DNA of 18,073 nt from Ochromonadaceae sp. CCMP2298 (taxonomy: Eukaryota > Sar > Synurophyceae > Ochromonadales > Ochromonadaceae), in the NCBI GenBank assembly GCA_026770595.1, contig MU633579.1, positions 18,019 through 36,091 of the forward strand, given 5' to 3'. Numbering within the stretch: position 1 is the first letter of the stretch; each line of letters begins with the position of its first letter. Under the pieces are notes generated by a model. It was not told where the DNA came from, ran no database searches, and was given only the letters and a program-made list of their open reading frames with translations. Of the stretch, positions 1 through 8,059 are shown piece by piece. Both the position numbers and the translations under genes were made by a program.

Positions 1-213
1 AATATTAACACTCCGATGGAGCTTGCGATTGATAATCGTATTGACCGATATAGCCTAGCCATAGATGTTATTAATCGTGTACCTAAGTTAAAAGTAGCTG
101 GTGCACACGCTAAACAGCTTTTTAAAGACTGCCAAATTGAATGCAAACTCTATGCTCATGAACATGGAGTAGACAGTCCCGAAATCAACAATTGGGTGTG
201 GCCATATGACTAA
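1..213 (+). CDS. Phosphoketolase, C-terminal end (5' truncated by window edge)
   Basis: The first 70 codons are open in frame 1 and end at TAA 211-213. The peptide matches the conserved C-terminus of D-xylulose-5-phosphate/D-fructose-6-phosphate phosphoketolase: an N-T-P-M-E-L start, a D-R-x-x-L-A-I-D-V-I-N-R-V-P stretch, then E-H-G-x-D-x-P-E-I-x-N-W-x-W-P close to the end. The family is a cytosolic thiamine-diphosphate enzyme that splits xylulose-5-P (or fructose-6-P) with phosphate into acetyl phosphate and glyceraldehyde-3-P (or erythrose-4-P), feeding acetate kinase. The thiamine and catalytic domains lie outside the window, so activity cannot be judged. Acetate kinase often follows this gene, but no intact partner is present here. 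An ATG at 206 overlaps the stop and opens only a 29-codon frame. Confidence 0.85.
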   Translation, partial: NINTPMELAIDNRIDRYSLAIDVINRVPKLKVAGAHAKQLFKDCQIECKLYAHEHGVDSPEINNWVWPYD

Positions 214-527
214 GATATTGTCTAATAAGTCGGTTTTAATATTTCTAGCACGACACCGTCTTAATAAAATTTTTGTATGCAAACGACAACGTTAATTGAC
301 ACTATTTAATGTTTTAGGGCTATTGCTGGTGTATCTACATAATGATCGACTTGCCACGCTTCTCGAGGCAAAGTTTCACGCTCTAAAAGAAAATTATTCT
401 CGCCCGCAATTTCTGGATAAATACATCGCCCAGTCTTCGGTTCTAGTGGTCAATGTTCCGGTTGGTTTTGGTTAGATAATTTAAAAACTCAAAATAACTC
501 CTGCTATACAGTCAGCTATAGACGCGA
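214..527. other. Gene-poor interval between phosphoketolase and the exporter operon
   Basis: No intact gene is visible in these 314 bases, which separate two convergently transcribed units. A 29-codon frame begins with an ATG at 206 that overlaps the phosphoketolase stop and ends at 295; its first residues (M-T-K-I-L) faintly resemble the start of an acetate kinase, but no family motif follows. The other notable item is the reverse-strand open fragment at 306-449. I see no convincing intrinsic terminator. Confidence 0.5.
306..449 (-). pseudogene. Unidentified reverse-strand protein remnant (C-terminal fragment)
   Basis: The reverse strand is open for 47 codons between a TGA (450-452) and a TAA (306-308). 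There is no ATG in frame. The peptide does not look like random AT-rich translation: it has P-E-I-A-G-E-N-N-F-L-L-E, then L-P-R-E-A-W-Q-V-D-H-Y-V-D-T-P-A-I-A. Reading through the TGA as Trp gives a further Q-P-E-H-W-P-L-E before the next stop. I do not recognise the family. The most likely reading is the decayed 3' end of a gene whose upstream part has been lost. It could also be chance. Confidence 0.3.
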
Positions 528-1676
528 TTAATCTAAACTTTTCTTAAAGCGCACAGACGCAATAATAAGACCTGCAATAGTAAATAGGCTAAGCCAATAA
601 ACATCGGGCAGCATATCGGTAAAACCGACATCCCTTAAAACTACGCCTCGAACTAAGCGCATAAAATGTGTGGCAGGTAGCGCTTCGGCAATATATTGAG
701 CGATTTGTGGCATGCCTTCATAGGGAAACATAAAGCCTGATAATAAAATCGATGGTAGTAGTACAAATATAGTCATTTGCATGGATTGTAATTGATTGCT
801 CGCAATGGTCGAAATGACCAACCCTAGCGTTAAACTTGCTGCAATAAAAAGTAGCGTCACACAAAACAAAGCCCATAAGCCGCCATTAATTGGCACGTTA
901 AATACCACATAACCCAGACCTAAAATAATGGATACCTGCAATAGGCCGATAAAAATATAAGGAATGATTTTGCCTAACATCAGCTCAATTGGACGAATAG
1001 GTGTGGTAATTAACATCTCCATATTGCCATGCTCACGTTCGCGTACTATTGCAGCAGAGGTAAACATAATCATTGTCATAGTCAGAATAATTCCAATTAA
1101 TCCAGGCACAATATTGACTGCAGTTCGCTGTTCTGGATTGTAGAATAGTGTGACCTCAAAGGTCGGGGTAGTGCGGTTACTTGGTTTACTGAGTAGCTCT
1201 GCCAAAGGCATATTTCTCAGCCCCTTGATTGCACCCGATATCATCGTATCTGAACCATCCACTAACCACTGGGCTATAGGGCGGCTGGTTTCTTCATCAC
1301 TAGCCGCGGGAAGACCAAAACCAACGCTGGAGTGTCGAGCGATACGCTGACTCACATCCTGAGGGATAATTAAAATGGCACGAACTTTTGCTTGTTCCAG
1401 TGCTTCCTGTGCACTCTTAATATCATAGAACTGCTGGTTGAATATGATAACCTGTGTGGCTGCAATGGTTTGGATTAACACTCGGCTTATTGCACTTTGA
1501 CTGTGATCAACCACAGCCACAGGTATGTGGCGAACATTGGTATTGATGGCATAACCAAATAACATCAATTGCACTAAGGGGATCATAATGACCATAGCAA
1601 AGGTCATTTTATCGCGCTTTAATTGTGTCAGTTCTTTAAAAAAGATTGCTTGAATACGATATAAGCTGGTGATCAT
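528..1676 (-). CDS. ABC-2 type exporter permease (YbhS/YbhR/YhhJ-like)
   Basis: This 382-residue inner-membrane protein has the ABC-2 permease layout: one transmembrane helix near the N-terminus (about residues 22-45), a large extracytoplasmic segment to about residue 185, then five further hydrophobic helices to the C-terminus. The cytoplasmic loop after the second helix reads V-R-E-R-E-H-G-N-M-E-M-L-I-T-T-P-I-R-P, the conserved coupling-loop signature of this family. The homologous YbhFSR and YhhJ systems export drugs or other amphiphiles; the substrate here is unknown. The ATG overlaps the stop of the ATPase gene by 4 nt, so translation is likely coupled. Comparable operons often carry two permease genes, whereas only one is found here, suggesting a homodimer. 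It ends convergent with the phosphoketolase gene. Confidence 0.88.
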   Translation of the reverse strand: MITSLYRIQAIFFKELTQLKRDKMTFAMVIMIPLVQLMLFGYAINTNVRHIPVAVVDHSQSAISRVLIQTIAATQVIIFNQQFYDIKSAQEALEQAKVRAILIIPQDVSQRIARHSSVGFGLPAASDEETSRPIAQWLVDGSDTMISGAIKGLRNMPLAELLSKPSNRTTPTFEVTLFYNPEQRTAVNIVPGLIGIILTMTMIMFTSAAIVREREHGNMEMLITTPIRPIELMLGKIIPYIFIGLLQVSIILGLGYVVFNVPINGGLWALFCVTLLFIAASLTLGLVISTIASNQLQSMQMTIFVLLPSILLSGFMFPYEGMPQIAQYIAEALPATHFMRLVRGVVLRDVGFTDMLPDVYWLSLFTIAGLIIASVRFKKSLD

Positions 1677-2611
1677 TGCCGTCCACTTCCTGTGCAGGTG
1701 ATAAACACATCTTCTAGACTAGGCCGCACAATATTGAATTGCTTCGGCGTAATATTGGTGTGATGTTGTAAGAAAGCTATCGGATCATTCACTGTATTGT
1801 TGATTAACACTCTTAACCTTGCACCTAGCTGGGCGGCAGTAACAATATCTGGTAGTTTGATTAATTGTTGTTTCAATTGACGAAGCCCCTCAGCTTCTAT
1901 CTCAACCACATGAGCAGCGATATTGTCCATCAGTTGTTGTGGGGTGCCATCTGCGCGTTTAACGCCATCTTCTAGGATGGCCAGTTTGTGACATCGCTCC
2001 GCTTCATCCATATAGTGAGTTGAAACCAAAATGCTAGTGCCTTGCTCACAGAGGTCAAATAATTGTTCCCAGAAGTCACGACGATTTTCGGGATCAACCG
2101 CTGAGGTCGGCTCATCTAAAAATAGTAACTCCGGCTTATGAAGAGTTGCTGCCGCTAATGCCAGACGTTGGCGTTGACCACCACTCATGCTTCCGGCTAA
2201 TTGTTGTTGTTTTTGGTCAAGACCATAAATGCCTAACAACTCACTGATACGGCTTTTCTGAGAGACACCGGAGAGTCCATAAATTTTGGCTATAAACTGC
2301 AGATTTTCTTTTACCGTTAAATCATTATAAAGAGAAAATCTTTGGGTCATGTAACCGATTTTTAGACGCAGTTTTTCAGCATCTTTTGGCAACGTAAGAC
2401 CCAGCACTCGAATTTCGCCTGAAGTGGGTTTTAATAAGCCTGTTAACATACGAATAGCGGTGGTTTTTCCACACCCATTAGGACCTAAAAAACCGTAAAT
2501 TCGATTTCTATCAATGTTTAGGTCTAGTTTATCTATGGCTTTTAAATCACCAAAATGCCGGCTAATCTGCTTGGCTTGAATAGCTAAATTAAAGGTTGTT
2601 TCAGAGTTCAA
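1673..2611 (-). CDS. ABC exporter ATP-binding protein
   Basis: A 312-residue cytoplasmic ATPase with a single complete nucleotide-binding domain. Visible motifs are Walker A G-P-N-G-C-G-K-T-T (43-51), Q-loop Q90, signature M-S-G-G-Q-R (142-147), Walker B L-L-F-L-D-E-P with D166 and catalytic E167, and the switch histidine H199. About 80 residues after the domain form the C-terminal extension common in drug-export ATPases of the CcmA/YhhH type. The start is a TTG at 2611 that overlaps the adaptor's TGA by 4 nt; the next in-frame Met lies after Walker A, so the TTG is the only start that keeps the domain whole. The 3' end overlaps the permease ATG by 4 nt. The E. coli homologue YbhF has two fused NBDs; this one has one. 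Confidence 0.93.
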   Translation of the reverse strand: MNSETTFNLAIQAKQISRHFGDLKAIDKLDLNIDRNRIYGFLGPNGCGKTTAIRMLTGLLKPTSGEIRVLGLTLPKDAEKLRLKIGYMTQRFSLYNDLTVKENLQFIAKIYGLSGVSQKSRISELLGIYGLDQKQQQLAGSMSGGQRQRLALAAATLHKPELLFLDEPTSAVDPENRRDFWEQLFDLCEQGTSILVSTHYMDEAERCHKLAILEDGVKRADGTPQQLMDNIAAHVVEIEAEGLRQLKQQLIKLPDIVTAAQLGARLRVLINNTVNDPIAFLQHHTNITPKQFNIVRPSLEDVFITCTGSGRQ

Positions 2612-3609
2612 GGAAGTTCAACTTGTACCGCAACACCATTGGGTAAGTCTGAATAGCTATCGGGTAATTGTACTTCTGCCAAGTACATTAGGCGGGCTCG
2701 CTCTTCTTGATTAAGTGCATAATAAGGTGTAAATGCGGGTTCTGAAGAAATCCAACGTACCTTACCGGTAATTATTGTCTGTAAGCCATCAACATGCACA
2801 ATTAGATCATCACCTGCCATTATTTTAACTCGGTATGGCTCTGGAACATATATACGTGCATACGGTGTATGGCCTGCTAATACAATTGCCACGGGGCTAC
2901 CGAGAGTGACTCTTTCGCCTAAATCCCATGGAAGGTTGTCGAGTAATCCGTCTCTGGTAGCCGTAACTGTTAGGTCATCTAGCTTTATATTTTCACTGGC
3001 GAGTGAAGCTTGCATAACCGCAACGTTAGCTTCAGCTATTAACAAGTCTTCAGGTCGAGTTCCGTTAGTCAGTATCAACAACTGTTCTTTTGCAGCATGA
3101 ACTGCTGCAGTATTTGAATTTTTAGTCGCTAGAGCCTGATCCAGACTTGCTTGACTGAGTAATCCCTTCACTACTAAGTTTTTAGCCCGAAGGTAAGTAG
3201 CATCACTTTCTGTTAATGCTGCTTTAGCGCCTTCTAATTTAGCACTAGCCGCTGCCACTTCTTCGGGGCGAGCACCGTTGCGGTATTTGTCTAAATTAGC
3301 TTGTGCTTCCGTTACATGTGCTGCTGCTTTAGCCGTTATGGCCGCTTGTTGGCGACTATCTAATTGCACCAATACATCACCCACACTGACTCGAGTTCCT
3401 TGGGCAATGGGTAAAGCAATCATCACTTCGTTTGCAGTTGCCGTATGCGCGATACGGTCTCGTTCTAAGGTCCCTAACGCCAATCCTGCTGAATTTTCCT
3501 CGCAACCTAGCATTACCAAAATGACCATTAATAATGTGATGGCATGCTTATTATTGCCACTTATTGGTAATGTTATTGAAATACTACGAAGAATTTGGAA
3601 AGCGTGCAT
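2608..3609 (-). CDS. HlyD-family periplasmic adaptor (probable lipoprotein) of ABC exporter
   Basis: A 333-residue membrane-fusion/adaptor protein, first gene of the exporter operon. The N-terminus has a hydrophobic stretch ending V-M-L-G-C at about residue 36, a plausible lipobox, followed by L-A-L-G-T-L-E-R-D-R-I, the characteristic start of this adaptor subfamily. Then come a biotinyl-lipoyl half (G-x-x-V-x-V-G-D-V-L-V-Q-L-D), a long alanine-rich alpha-helical hairpin with two related arms (each containing N-G-x-R-P-E-E/D), the second lipoyl half and a beta-barrel. Such proteins link the inner-membrane transporter to an outer-membrane channel; no TolC-like gene is present here. AAGGAG at 3613-3618 lies 6 nt before the ATG at 3609. 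A later Met nearer the lipobox is possible, but the AAGGAG favours 3609. Confidence 0.87.
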   Translation of the reverse strand: MHAFQILRSISITLPISGNNKHAITLLMVILVMLGCEENSAGLALGTLERDRIAHTATANEVMIALPIAQGTRVSVGDVLVQLDSRQQAAITAKAAAHVTEAQANLDKYRNGARPEEVAAASAKLEGAKAALTESDATYLRAKNLVVKGLLSQASLDQALATKNSNTAAVHAAKEQLLILTNGTRPEDLLIAEANVAVMQASLASENIKLDDLTVTATRDGLLDNLPWDLGERVTLGSPVAIVLAGHTPYARIYVPEPYRVKIMAGDDLIVHVDGLQTIITGKVRWISSEPAFTPYYALNQEERARLMYLAEVQLPDSYSDLPNGVAVQVELP

Positions 3610-3612
3610 AGT

Positions 3613-3618
3613 GCTCCT
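3613..3618 (-). promoter_or_regulatory. Ribosome binding site of the adaptor gene
   Basis: On the minus strand, AAGGAG sits 3 to 8 bases upstream of the ATG region at 3607-3609. This strong Shine-Dalgarno match supports the chosen start of the adaptor. Confidence 0.7.
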
Positions 3619-3710
3619 TAAAATTAGACGGCTATCTTTTCGGTTTGATTAATTTTAGATTCCAAACAGATTTAAACCCACGGTATACCTGAAAAATCAC
3701 CATTAGGTCT

Positions 3711-3722
3711 ATATCATGATAT
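3711..3722. repeat. Perfect 12-bp palindrome ATATCATGATAT
   Basis: A self-complementary 12-mer about 100 bp upstream of the exporter adaptor start and 9 bp from a second palindrome. In AT-rich DNA such a palindrome can occur by chance, but its place beside the other dyad makes a regulatory role possible. Confidence 0.35.
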
Positions 3723-3731
3723 TTAAAATAC

Positions 3732-3746
3732 ACTACAGACTGTAGT
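3732..3746. promoter_or_regulatory. Candidate operator ACTACAGACTGTAGT upstream of ABC exporter
   Basis: A perfect inverted repeat of 7 bp with a 1-bp centre (ACTACAG/CTGTAGT), extended by a further 3 matching pairs after one mismatch on each side (3728-3750). Its size and symmetry suit a dimeric repressor. The TACA...TGTA core resembles sites of BlaI/CopY-type repressors, but the spacing differs, and TetR-type regulators are the usual controllers of such exporters. The regulator is not encoded nearby. Functional assignment is inference. Confidence 0.5.
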
Positions 3747-3833
3747 ATATGATGGCTTATTTATTGAATGTATCAGGCGTTGCAGTAATAAAAAGTAATT
3801 TTAATATCAACTTTTGGAAGCCGATTTTCAATA

Positions 3834-3853
3834 ATGGATTTAGTGTAATCCAT
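3834..3853. repeat. Small hairpin ATGGATT-6-AATCCAT
   Basis: A perfect 7-bp inverted repeat with a 6-base loop lies about 70 bp past the end of the HMG-CoA reductase reading frame. No run of T follows on either strand, so it is at best a weak terminator. Confidence 0.3.
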
Positions 3854-3920
3854 ACTTACATCTTACGTTACGACAACTGCAACCTATCTATTATGCTGAT
3901 TATTACTTTAAGGTTTGTCT

Positions 3921-5299
3921 TTAATTTCTACCAAGCTCTTCATGAGATGTTACCCAGTCTAAAGATGAAATCGCTGATGCTAGCGATATTTCACCTGCTA
4001 GGGCGACAGAGGCCACTATCTCAGCAAACTTCAATGCGTTACCTGGGCCATAACACTGCAATATTTCAAGGCATTCTTTTTGGGTACCAAGGCCAGTACC
4101 GCCACCACAGGTTGCGATGATTAAAGAGGGCATGGTGAGTGAGAGGTATAAGTCTCCAGCCTCAGTTATTTCTGAATAAAGAATCCCAGATGATGATTCA
4201 GATACGTTAGCCGCATCCTGGCCGGTAGCAATAAACATAGCAGCAATACCGTTTGCAGAATGTAACCCGGGGTTGTTGGCACCGTCTAAAAATGCGCCCC
4301 GCTGATGCTGTGCTATCTGTTTTGGGTCCACTCTCATGACTTCAATTAAATCATCCCGCTTGATGGTAACTTCGGCTGTGACCCTTTTTCCTCGGGTATT
4401 TAATATGTTGATAAAAGACGATTTTTTATCTGTTGCCATATTTGACTCTAGAAAAATTTTTTAATCTCTGCGTTCTTTGTATCTGCATAGTGTTCAAGTA
4501 TCCAAATGCAGGCCACATAGGTTGCGCGTTCAAATATGTTATGTTCAGCTGCACCACCTGTGGTAAAATTAAACCTCAAAAACACAAATTTTTTTGATTT
4601 GTATTGTTCAATATTACTTAGTTTTAAAAAAGGATCTGTTGCCTCCGCTTGACGTCGTATTTCAACAATATTATCTGCCACCCAACGTCCAAAATCACTA
4701 GCTTTTCTTGCATCATTAAATACAAAAAAAGGGGCGCGTTGCATTGCATCATCCACCACTGTTGCTTTTACGCCTCCTGATTTATTCAGAAGTTTCATCC
4801 CTCGTTTATACGAAGCCACCAGCGTGCCTTCGGTTGTAGCCATTGGAATAAGAATCTCTCCGGTAGCGAGCTCACCATTGACTTTAATCGGTCCTGCTAT
4901 TCCAACAGGAACTTGGGCAACCCCACAAAAATGTTCAATATTTCCTCGAAAAGAATCTAGATCCACATCAATATTGAATAAGTTTGTGGGAGTCACTCCT
5001 GTTATCTCTGATACATAATTTTGTCGAGCTTGAACCATGTCTGGGTGTAAGTCATTTTCTATACTGCGAGGAATATCATGCAAAGCGGGAGTGGGAAGTG
5101 ATATTTTATCTTTCAAGGTTAAGTTGATATCACCAAAAGGCTGGGTAGCAAGGGTGATATGAATATTGACGTTATTTGACTCTGAACCGAAAATGCCATC
5201 GACAAAGATATTTAAGATTGCGCCAAGTGGAAATTCAACACCTTGGTTCTGTTTAAGAGTATCTAGACGTATTTTTTGCTCTGAATTCAGCACAACCAT
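3921..5299 (-). pseudogene. Class I HMG-CoA reductase, frameshifted and probably inactive
   Basis: Two consecutive reverse-strand frames (4448-5299, 283 aa; 3921-4439, 172 aa) form one class I 3-hydroxy-3-methylglutaryl-CoA reductase, the NADPH enzyme making mevalonate. Part one has G-V-A-Q-V-P-V-G-I-A-G-P and M-A-T-T-E-G-T-L with catalytic Glu157; part two has the catalytic Lys (T-D-K-K), G-Q-D-A-A-N-V with the catalytic Asp, G-G-G-T-G-L, and S-H-E near the end with a plausible catalytic His. The frames join by a one-base change in an A6-T5 run (about 4450-4460): one more T gives the expected F-F-L-E-S-N-M-A-T-D-K-K. The dinucleotide motif, usually T-G-D-A-A-G-Q-N-M (DAMGMN in animals), reads T-G-G-A-A-E-H-N-I (residues 247-255). 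About four residues also seem missing after A-Q-H-Q-R. Several lesions suggest decay. No other mevalonate gene is in the window. Confidence 0.82.
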
Positions 5300-5342
5300 T
5301 ATTTAGTTGTTATCAACTCTTTGAACATTAATAGAAAGGCGT

Positions 5343-5379
5343 AAAACCTGATTAAAGTGTGCACTTTTAATCAGGTTTT
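5343..5379. terminator. Intrinsic terminator between ATPase operon and HMG-CoA reductase
   Basis: A perfect 14-bp stem (5343-5356 with 5366-5379; core AACCTGATTAAA) and a 9-base loop. The stem is flanked by T-runs on both strands, six T at 5376-5381 on the plus strand and TTTT on the minus strand, so it may act in both directions. It lies about 160 bp after the atpG stop and about 45 bp before the HMG-CoA reductase start, so it would end the ATPase transcript and insulate the next gene. Confidence 0.82.
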
Positions 5380-5541
5380 TTAATGAAAAACACAATCTAT
5401 TTTGAGTCTCTTTTAAACTGCCAAGGGTATATAGCTGTTTCAACATTGAGGTTGGGACAAACATAACAAATCTCTATTAAGCAGGAATTGATATATTTAT
5501 CCTTTTAATCTAACAATGTATATTGATGAATATCAAATAAA

Positions 5542-6441
5542 TCATTTTTTGTAGGTTTTTTCGAGTAAAGCTTCGTAGCCTGCAACTAGGTCAAATAACT
5601 CTTCGTCGATCCCCGTTTGACGCTGATGTCTAAAATTTTGGTTTAACCCATCTAATAATTCTTCAATATTTTTTTCGGCTCGCAGCATTGCCTCTAAACG
5701 GCTGGCATTTTCACTAGCCAAAGACTCTGCACAGGCTTTGTAGATAGATACAAACAAATATTCGCTGATCAATGCCTTAAACGTGGTTTCTTTACCATTA
5801 AGAAGTTCGGGTAAACTTTTAGTAGGCCATTGGGTCATCAAAAGTTCGTCCTTCCAGTTTTGATCAAAAGGCAGCGGTTTTTGGAAAGTTGCAGTATAAG
5901 TTGCCTTAGATGTGGGCGTATTGTGAAAAACAAATATTTGCCCTATATCATTTTTTTCTCGCTGGGATTCTATTTCTAATATGAGTTCACCCACAAGTTC
6001 AGATATGGTGTCTAAGGTGCCAGGAAGTCGATAACTTTTCCCTGTATTCATATTTGCTGTTGATAATAGAGGCTGTATTCGCTCACCAATTGCCCAAACG
6101 AGCTTTTTCTGAGGATAACTTTGCATGGTTTCAATTAAAAATTCAGCCAACAGATTATTGAACTGGCCAACAAGCCCTTGGTCGGAGCCAAATGCAATAA
6201 TACCAATATTTTTATGATTGTCATTTACCCCATAGCGCCCGTCATAGACTGCTGTATTGGTTTGATGAAAACACACATTTAGCCCCAATGTCACCGTTTG
6301 ATAATAATCAGCGAGGGAATTAACTGCATTTTCATATTGGGTGATATTAACTGCGGCCATTGCTTTCATGGTTCGCACTACCGACTGTAAATCGCTGGCG
6401 CTGGTTATTTTGTGTTGCAGGTTTGCCAGTGAATTACTCAT
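5542..6441 (-). CDS. atpG: N-type ATPase F1 subunit gamma
   Basis: The last gene of the operon encodes a 299-residue central-stalk subunit. The N-terminal helix reads M-S-N-S-L-A-N-L-x-H-K-I and then D-L-Q-S-V-V-R-T-M-K-A-M-A-A, typical of gamma in alternate ATPases. The C-terminal helix has F-R-H-Q-R-Q-T-G-I-D-E-E-L-F-D-L-V-A-G-Y-E-A-L, the conserved antiparallel coiled-coil partner. The middle has the Rossmann-like segment (I-I-A-F-G-S-D-Q-G-L-V-G). The start chosen is the ATG at 6441: it matches family N-termini and overlaps the atpA stop in ATGAGTAA, whereas the GTG 12 codons upstream adds an unconserved N-terminus. A terminator follows about 160 bp downstream. Confidence 0.93.
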   Translation of the reverse strand: MSNSLANLQHKITSASDLQSVVRTMKAMAAVNITQYENAVNSLADYYQTVTLGLNVCFHQTNTAVYDGRYGVNDNHKNIGIIAFGSDQGLVGQFNNLLAEFLIETMQSYPQKKLVWAIGERIQPLLSTANMNTGKSYRLPGTLDTISELVGELILEIESQREKNDIGQIFVFHNTPTSKATYTATFQKPLPFDQNWKDELLMTQWPTKSLPELLNGKETTFKALISEYLFVSIYKACAESLASENASRLEAMLRAEKNIEELLDGLNQNFRHQRQTGIDEELFDLVAGYEALLEKTYKK

Positions 6442-8059
6442 GTTTATCTGGTGCCTCACTTGGTTTGTTAAAAACACTTGGAGTAGTGTTTTTTTCTAAT
6501 CCGCTGTCTGTATCCTCAACTGCAACCTTTTTTATAAAAGGCGCTAATGTTTTCTTGGCGATGTTGATGACTAACTGTTTGTCTTCATCAGTTATATTCT
6601 GAGCATTTTCTAGGCATGTTATTAACGTTTCTGGCATGCTTTTGGTTGCGGTGCGTAAACTAGCTTGGGCTTTTGGCATTTCACTCAGAGGCACTGCATC
6701 AAATAAGCGCTGGCCGAGCACTATCAACAAGGTTATTTGTTCAGCTACGGTTAATGGATCTGATTCAGATTGACTAAAATAGGCTCTAATATGTCGGCCA
6801 TGGTCTATTGTACTAAGTGTATCGTCATCCAGTCGTGCCCCAAATCGGGCAAAATTTTCGAGCTCTTCAAACTGTGCGTAAGCCAGTTTTAAATCACTCG
6901 CTACCTTTCTATAAGCGTCACGCTGCGCTTTACCGCCCACTCGTGATACTGACTTGCCAACGTCTACTGCTGGCAGTACACCCAAATCGTACAAAGTGGG
7001 CGACAAATATATTTGTCCATCGGTAATCGAGATCAGATTTGTTGGAATATAGGCCGACATATTCTGTCCTTCTGTCTCAATAATAGGTAACGCTGTCAAA
7101 GAGCCTCCAGCATTGTCCTTGTTCAAATGAGTAGAGCGTTCAAGTAACCTTGAGTGAAGATAAAAAATATCGCCAGGAAAAGCTTCTCTTCCAGGTGGTC
7201 GCCGCAGCAGCAATGACAGTTCACGATAAGAGCGTGCATGTTGAGTCAGATCGTCGTACACAATCAACACATCTTCACCGGCTTCCATAAAGTATTCGGC
7301 TACACTTGTGGCGGCGTAAGGCGCAATATAATCAAGGCCAGGTGGATCATTACCTTCAGTCACCACCACAACGGTATAATCCATCCCATGGTTATTTTTT
7401 AAAACTGCCAATGTTTTTGCAACCGAAGAGGCTTTTTGCCCTATTGCGCAATAAACACATATGACATTTTTTCCTTTCTGATTGAGGATTGTATCAATGG
7501 CAATCGCCGTTTTACCTGTTTGCCTATCCCCGAGTATTAATTCGCGCTGTCCTCGGCCTATTGGCAAAAGCGCATCAATAACCTTAATACCAGTTTGCAA
7601 TGGTTCAGTGACAGGAGAACGTTTTATAATGGCGGGGGCAGGGCGTTCAATGGGTAGTCTGTGTGTCAATGCTGGCGGTGGATTACCATCCAGAGGTCTA
7701 CCTAGAGGGTCGATAACTCGGCCAAGTAATTCTGACCCAACAGCTATATCCATCACTCGTCCTGTACGTTTAACGTCATCACCTACATTTAAACGCCAAG
7801 CATCGCCAAGCATCACAACACCTATTTCATCTTCATCAAGATTGAAGGCAATACCGTGCAAGTCGTTACCAAAATTTAAGAGTTCGTCAAAACCAACATT
7901 TGGTAGTCCGCTTACTAACGCTATACCCGTTGATACACTGGTTACTGTACCCACTTCTTGTATATTTAAATCCGCCTTGACCTTTAATCGCCCTTGTTTT
8001 AATGAGCCGAATAAAGAGTTCAAAGTTGATTTCATGTTACTTGATTGTGGGATTGTCAT
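6434..8059 (-). CDS. atpA: N-type ATPase F1 subunit alpha
   Basis: A 541-residue non-catalytic nucleotide-binding subunit of the F1 hexamer. Visible features are the beta-barrel domain (E-V-G-T-V-T-S-V-S-T-G-I-A), Walker A G-D-R-Q-T-G-K-T (177-184), the Walker B region D-V-L-I-V-Y-D-D-L, R-P-P-G-R-E-A-F-P-G-D, and P-A-V-D-V-G-K-S-V-S-R-V-G, which carries the arginine-finger loop. It is about 30-40 residues longer than typical alpha, with a polar C-terminal tail after P-F-I-K-K. The ATG at 8059 overlaps the atpF stop by 4 nt (ATGA). A second ATG at codon 9 begins M-K-S-T-L and could also be used; the coupled first ATG is preferred. Confidence 0.95.
   Translation of the reverse strand: MTIPQSSNMKSTLNSLFGSLKQGRLKVKADLNIQEVGTVTSVSTGIALVSGLPNVGFDELLNFGNDLHGIAFNLDEDEIGVVMLGDAWRLNVGDDVKRTGRVMDIAVGSELLGRVIDPLGRPLDGNPPPALTHRLPIERPAPAIIKRSPVTEPLQTGIKVIDALLPIGRGQRELILGDRQTGKTAIAIDTILNQKGKNVICVYCAIGQKASSVAKTLAVLKNNHGMDYTVVVVTEGNDPPGLDYIAPYAATSVAEYFMEAGEDVLIVYDDLTQHARSYRELSLLLRRPPGREAFPGDIFYLHSRLLERSTHLNKDNAGGSLTALPIIETEGQNMSAYIPTNLISITDGQIYLSPTLYDLGVLPAVDVGKSVSRVGGKAQRDAYRKVASDLKLAYAQFEELENFARFGARLDDDTLSTIDHGRHIRAYFSQSESDPLTVAEQITLLIVLGQRLFDAVPLSEMPKAQASLRTATKSMPETLITCLENAQNITDEDKQLVINIAKKTLAPFIKKVAVEDTDSGLEKNTTPSVFNKPSEAPDKHE

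Larger units (their letters stand above)
3610..3920. other. Intergenic region with exporter promoter area
   Basis: These 311 bases hold no convincing gene. They carry the upstream control area of the exporter operon (palindromes at 3711-3722 and 3732-3746) and, nearer the HMG-CoA reductase stop, a small hairpin. No TetR- or MarR-type regulator gene is present beside the operon. Exact -35 and -10 elements could not be assigned with confidence. Confidence 0.5.

Noticed and set aside
206-295. 29-codon frame overlapping the phosphoketolase stop, possible acetate kinase start
   Set aside because: Only the first few residues resemble acetate kinase and no family motif follows before the stop; kept as a remark only.
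3278-4120. Plus-strand frames of 123-124 codons opposite the adaptor and HMG-CoA reductase genes
   Set aside because: They lie antisense to well-supported genes or their flanks, show no family motifs, and look like shadow frames.
4448-4460. Programmed -1 frameshift in the HMG-CoA reductase gene
   Set aside because: The 0-frame codons AAA-TTT-TTC do not form a proper X-XXY-YYZ slippery site; a plain one-base loss is simpler.
6442-6477. Longer atpG starting at GTG 6477
   Set aside because: The added 12 residues are unlike gamma N-termini; the ATG at 6441 gives the conserved M-S-N-S-L start and a typical 8-nt overlap with atpA.
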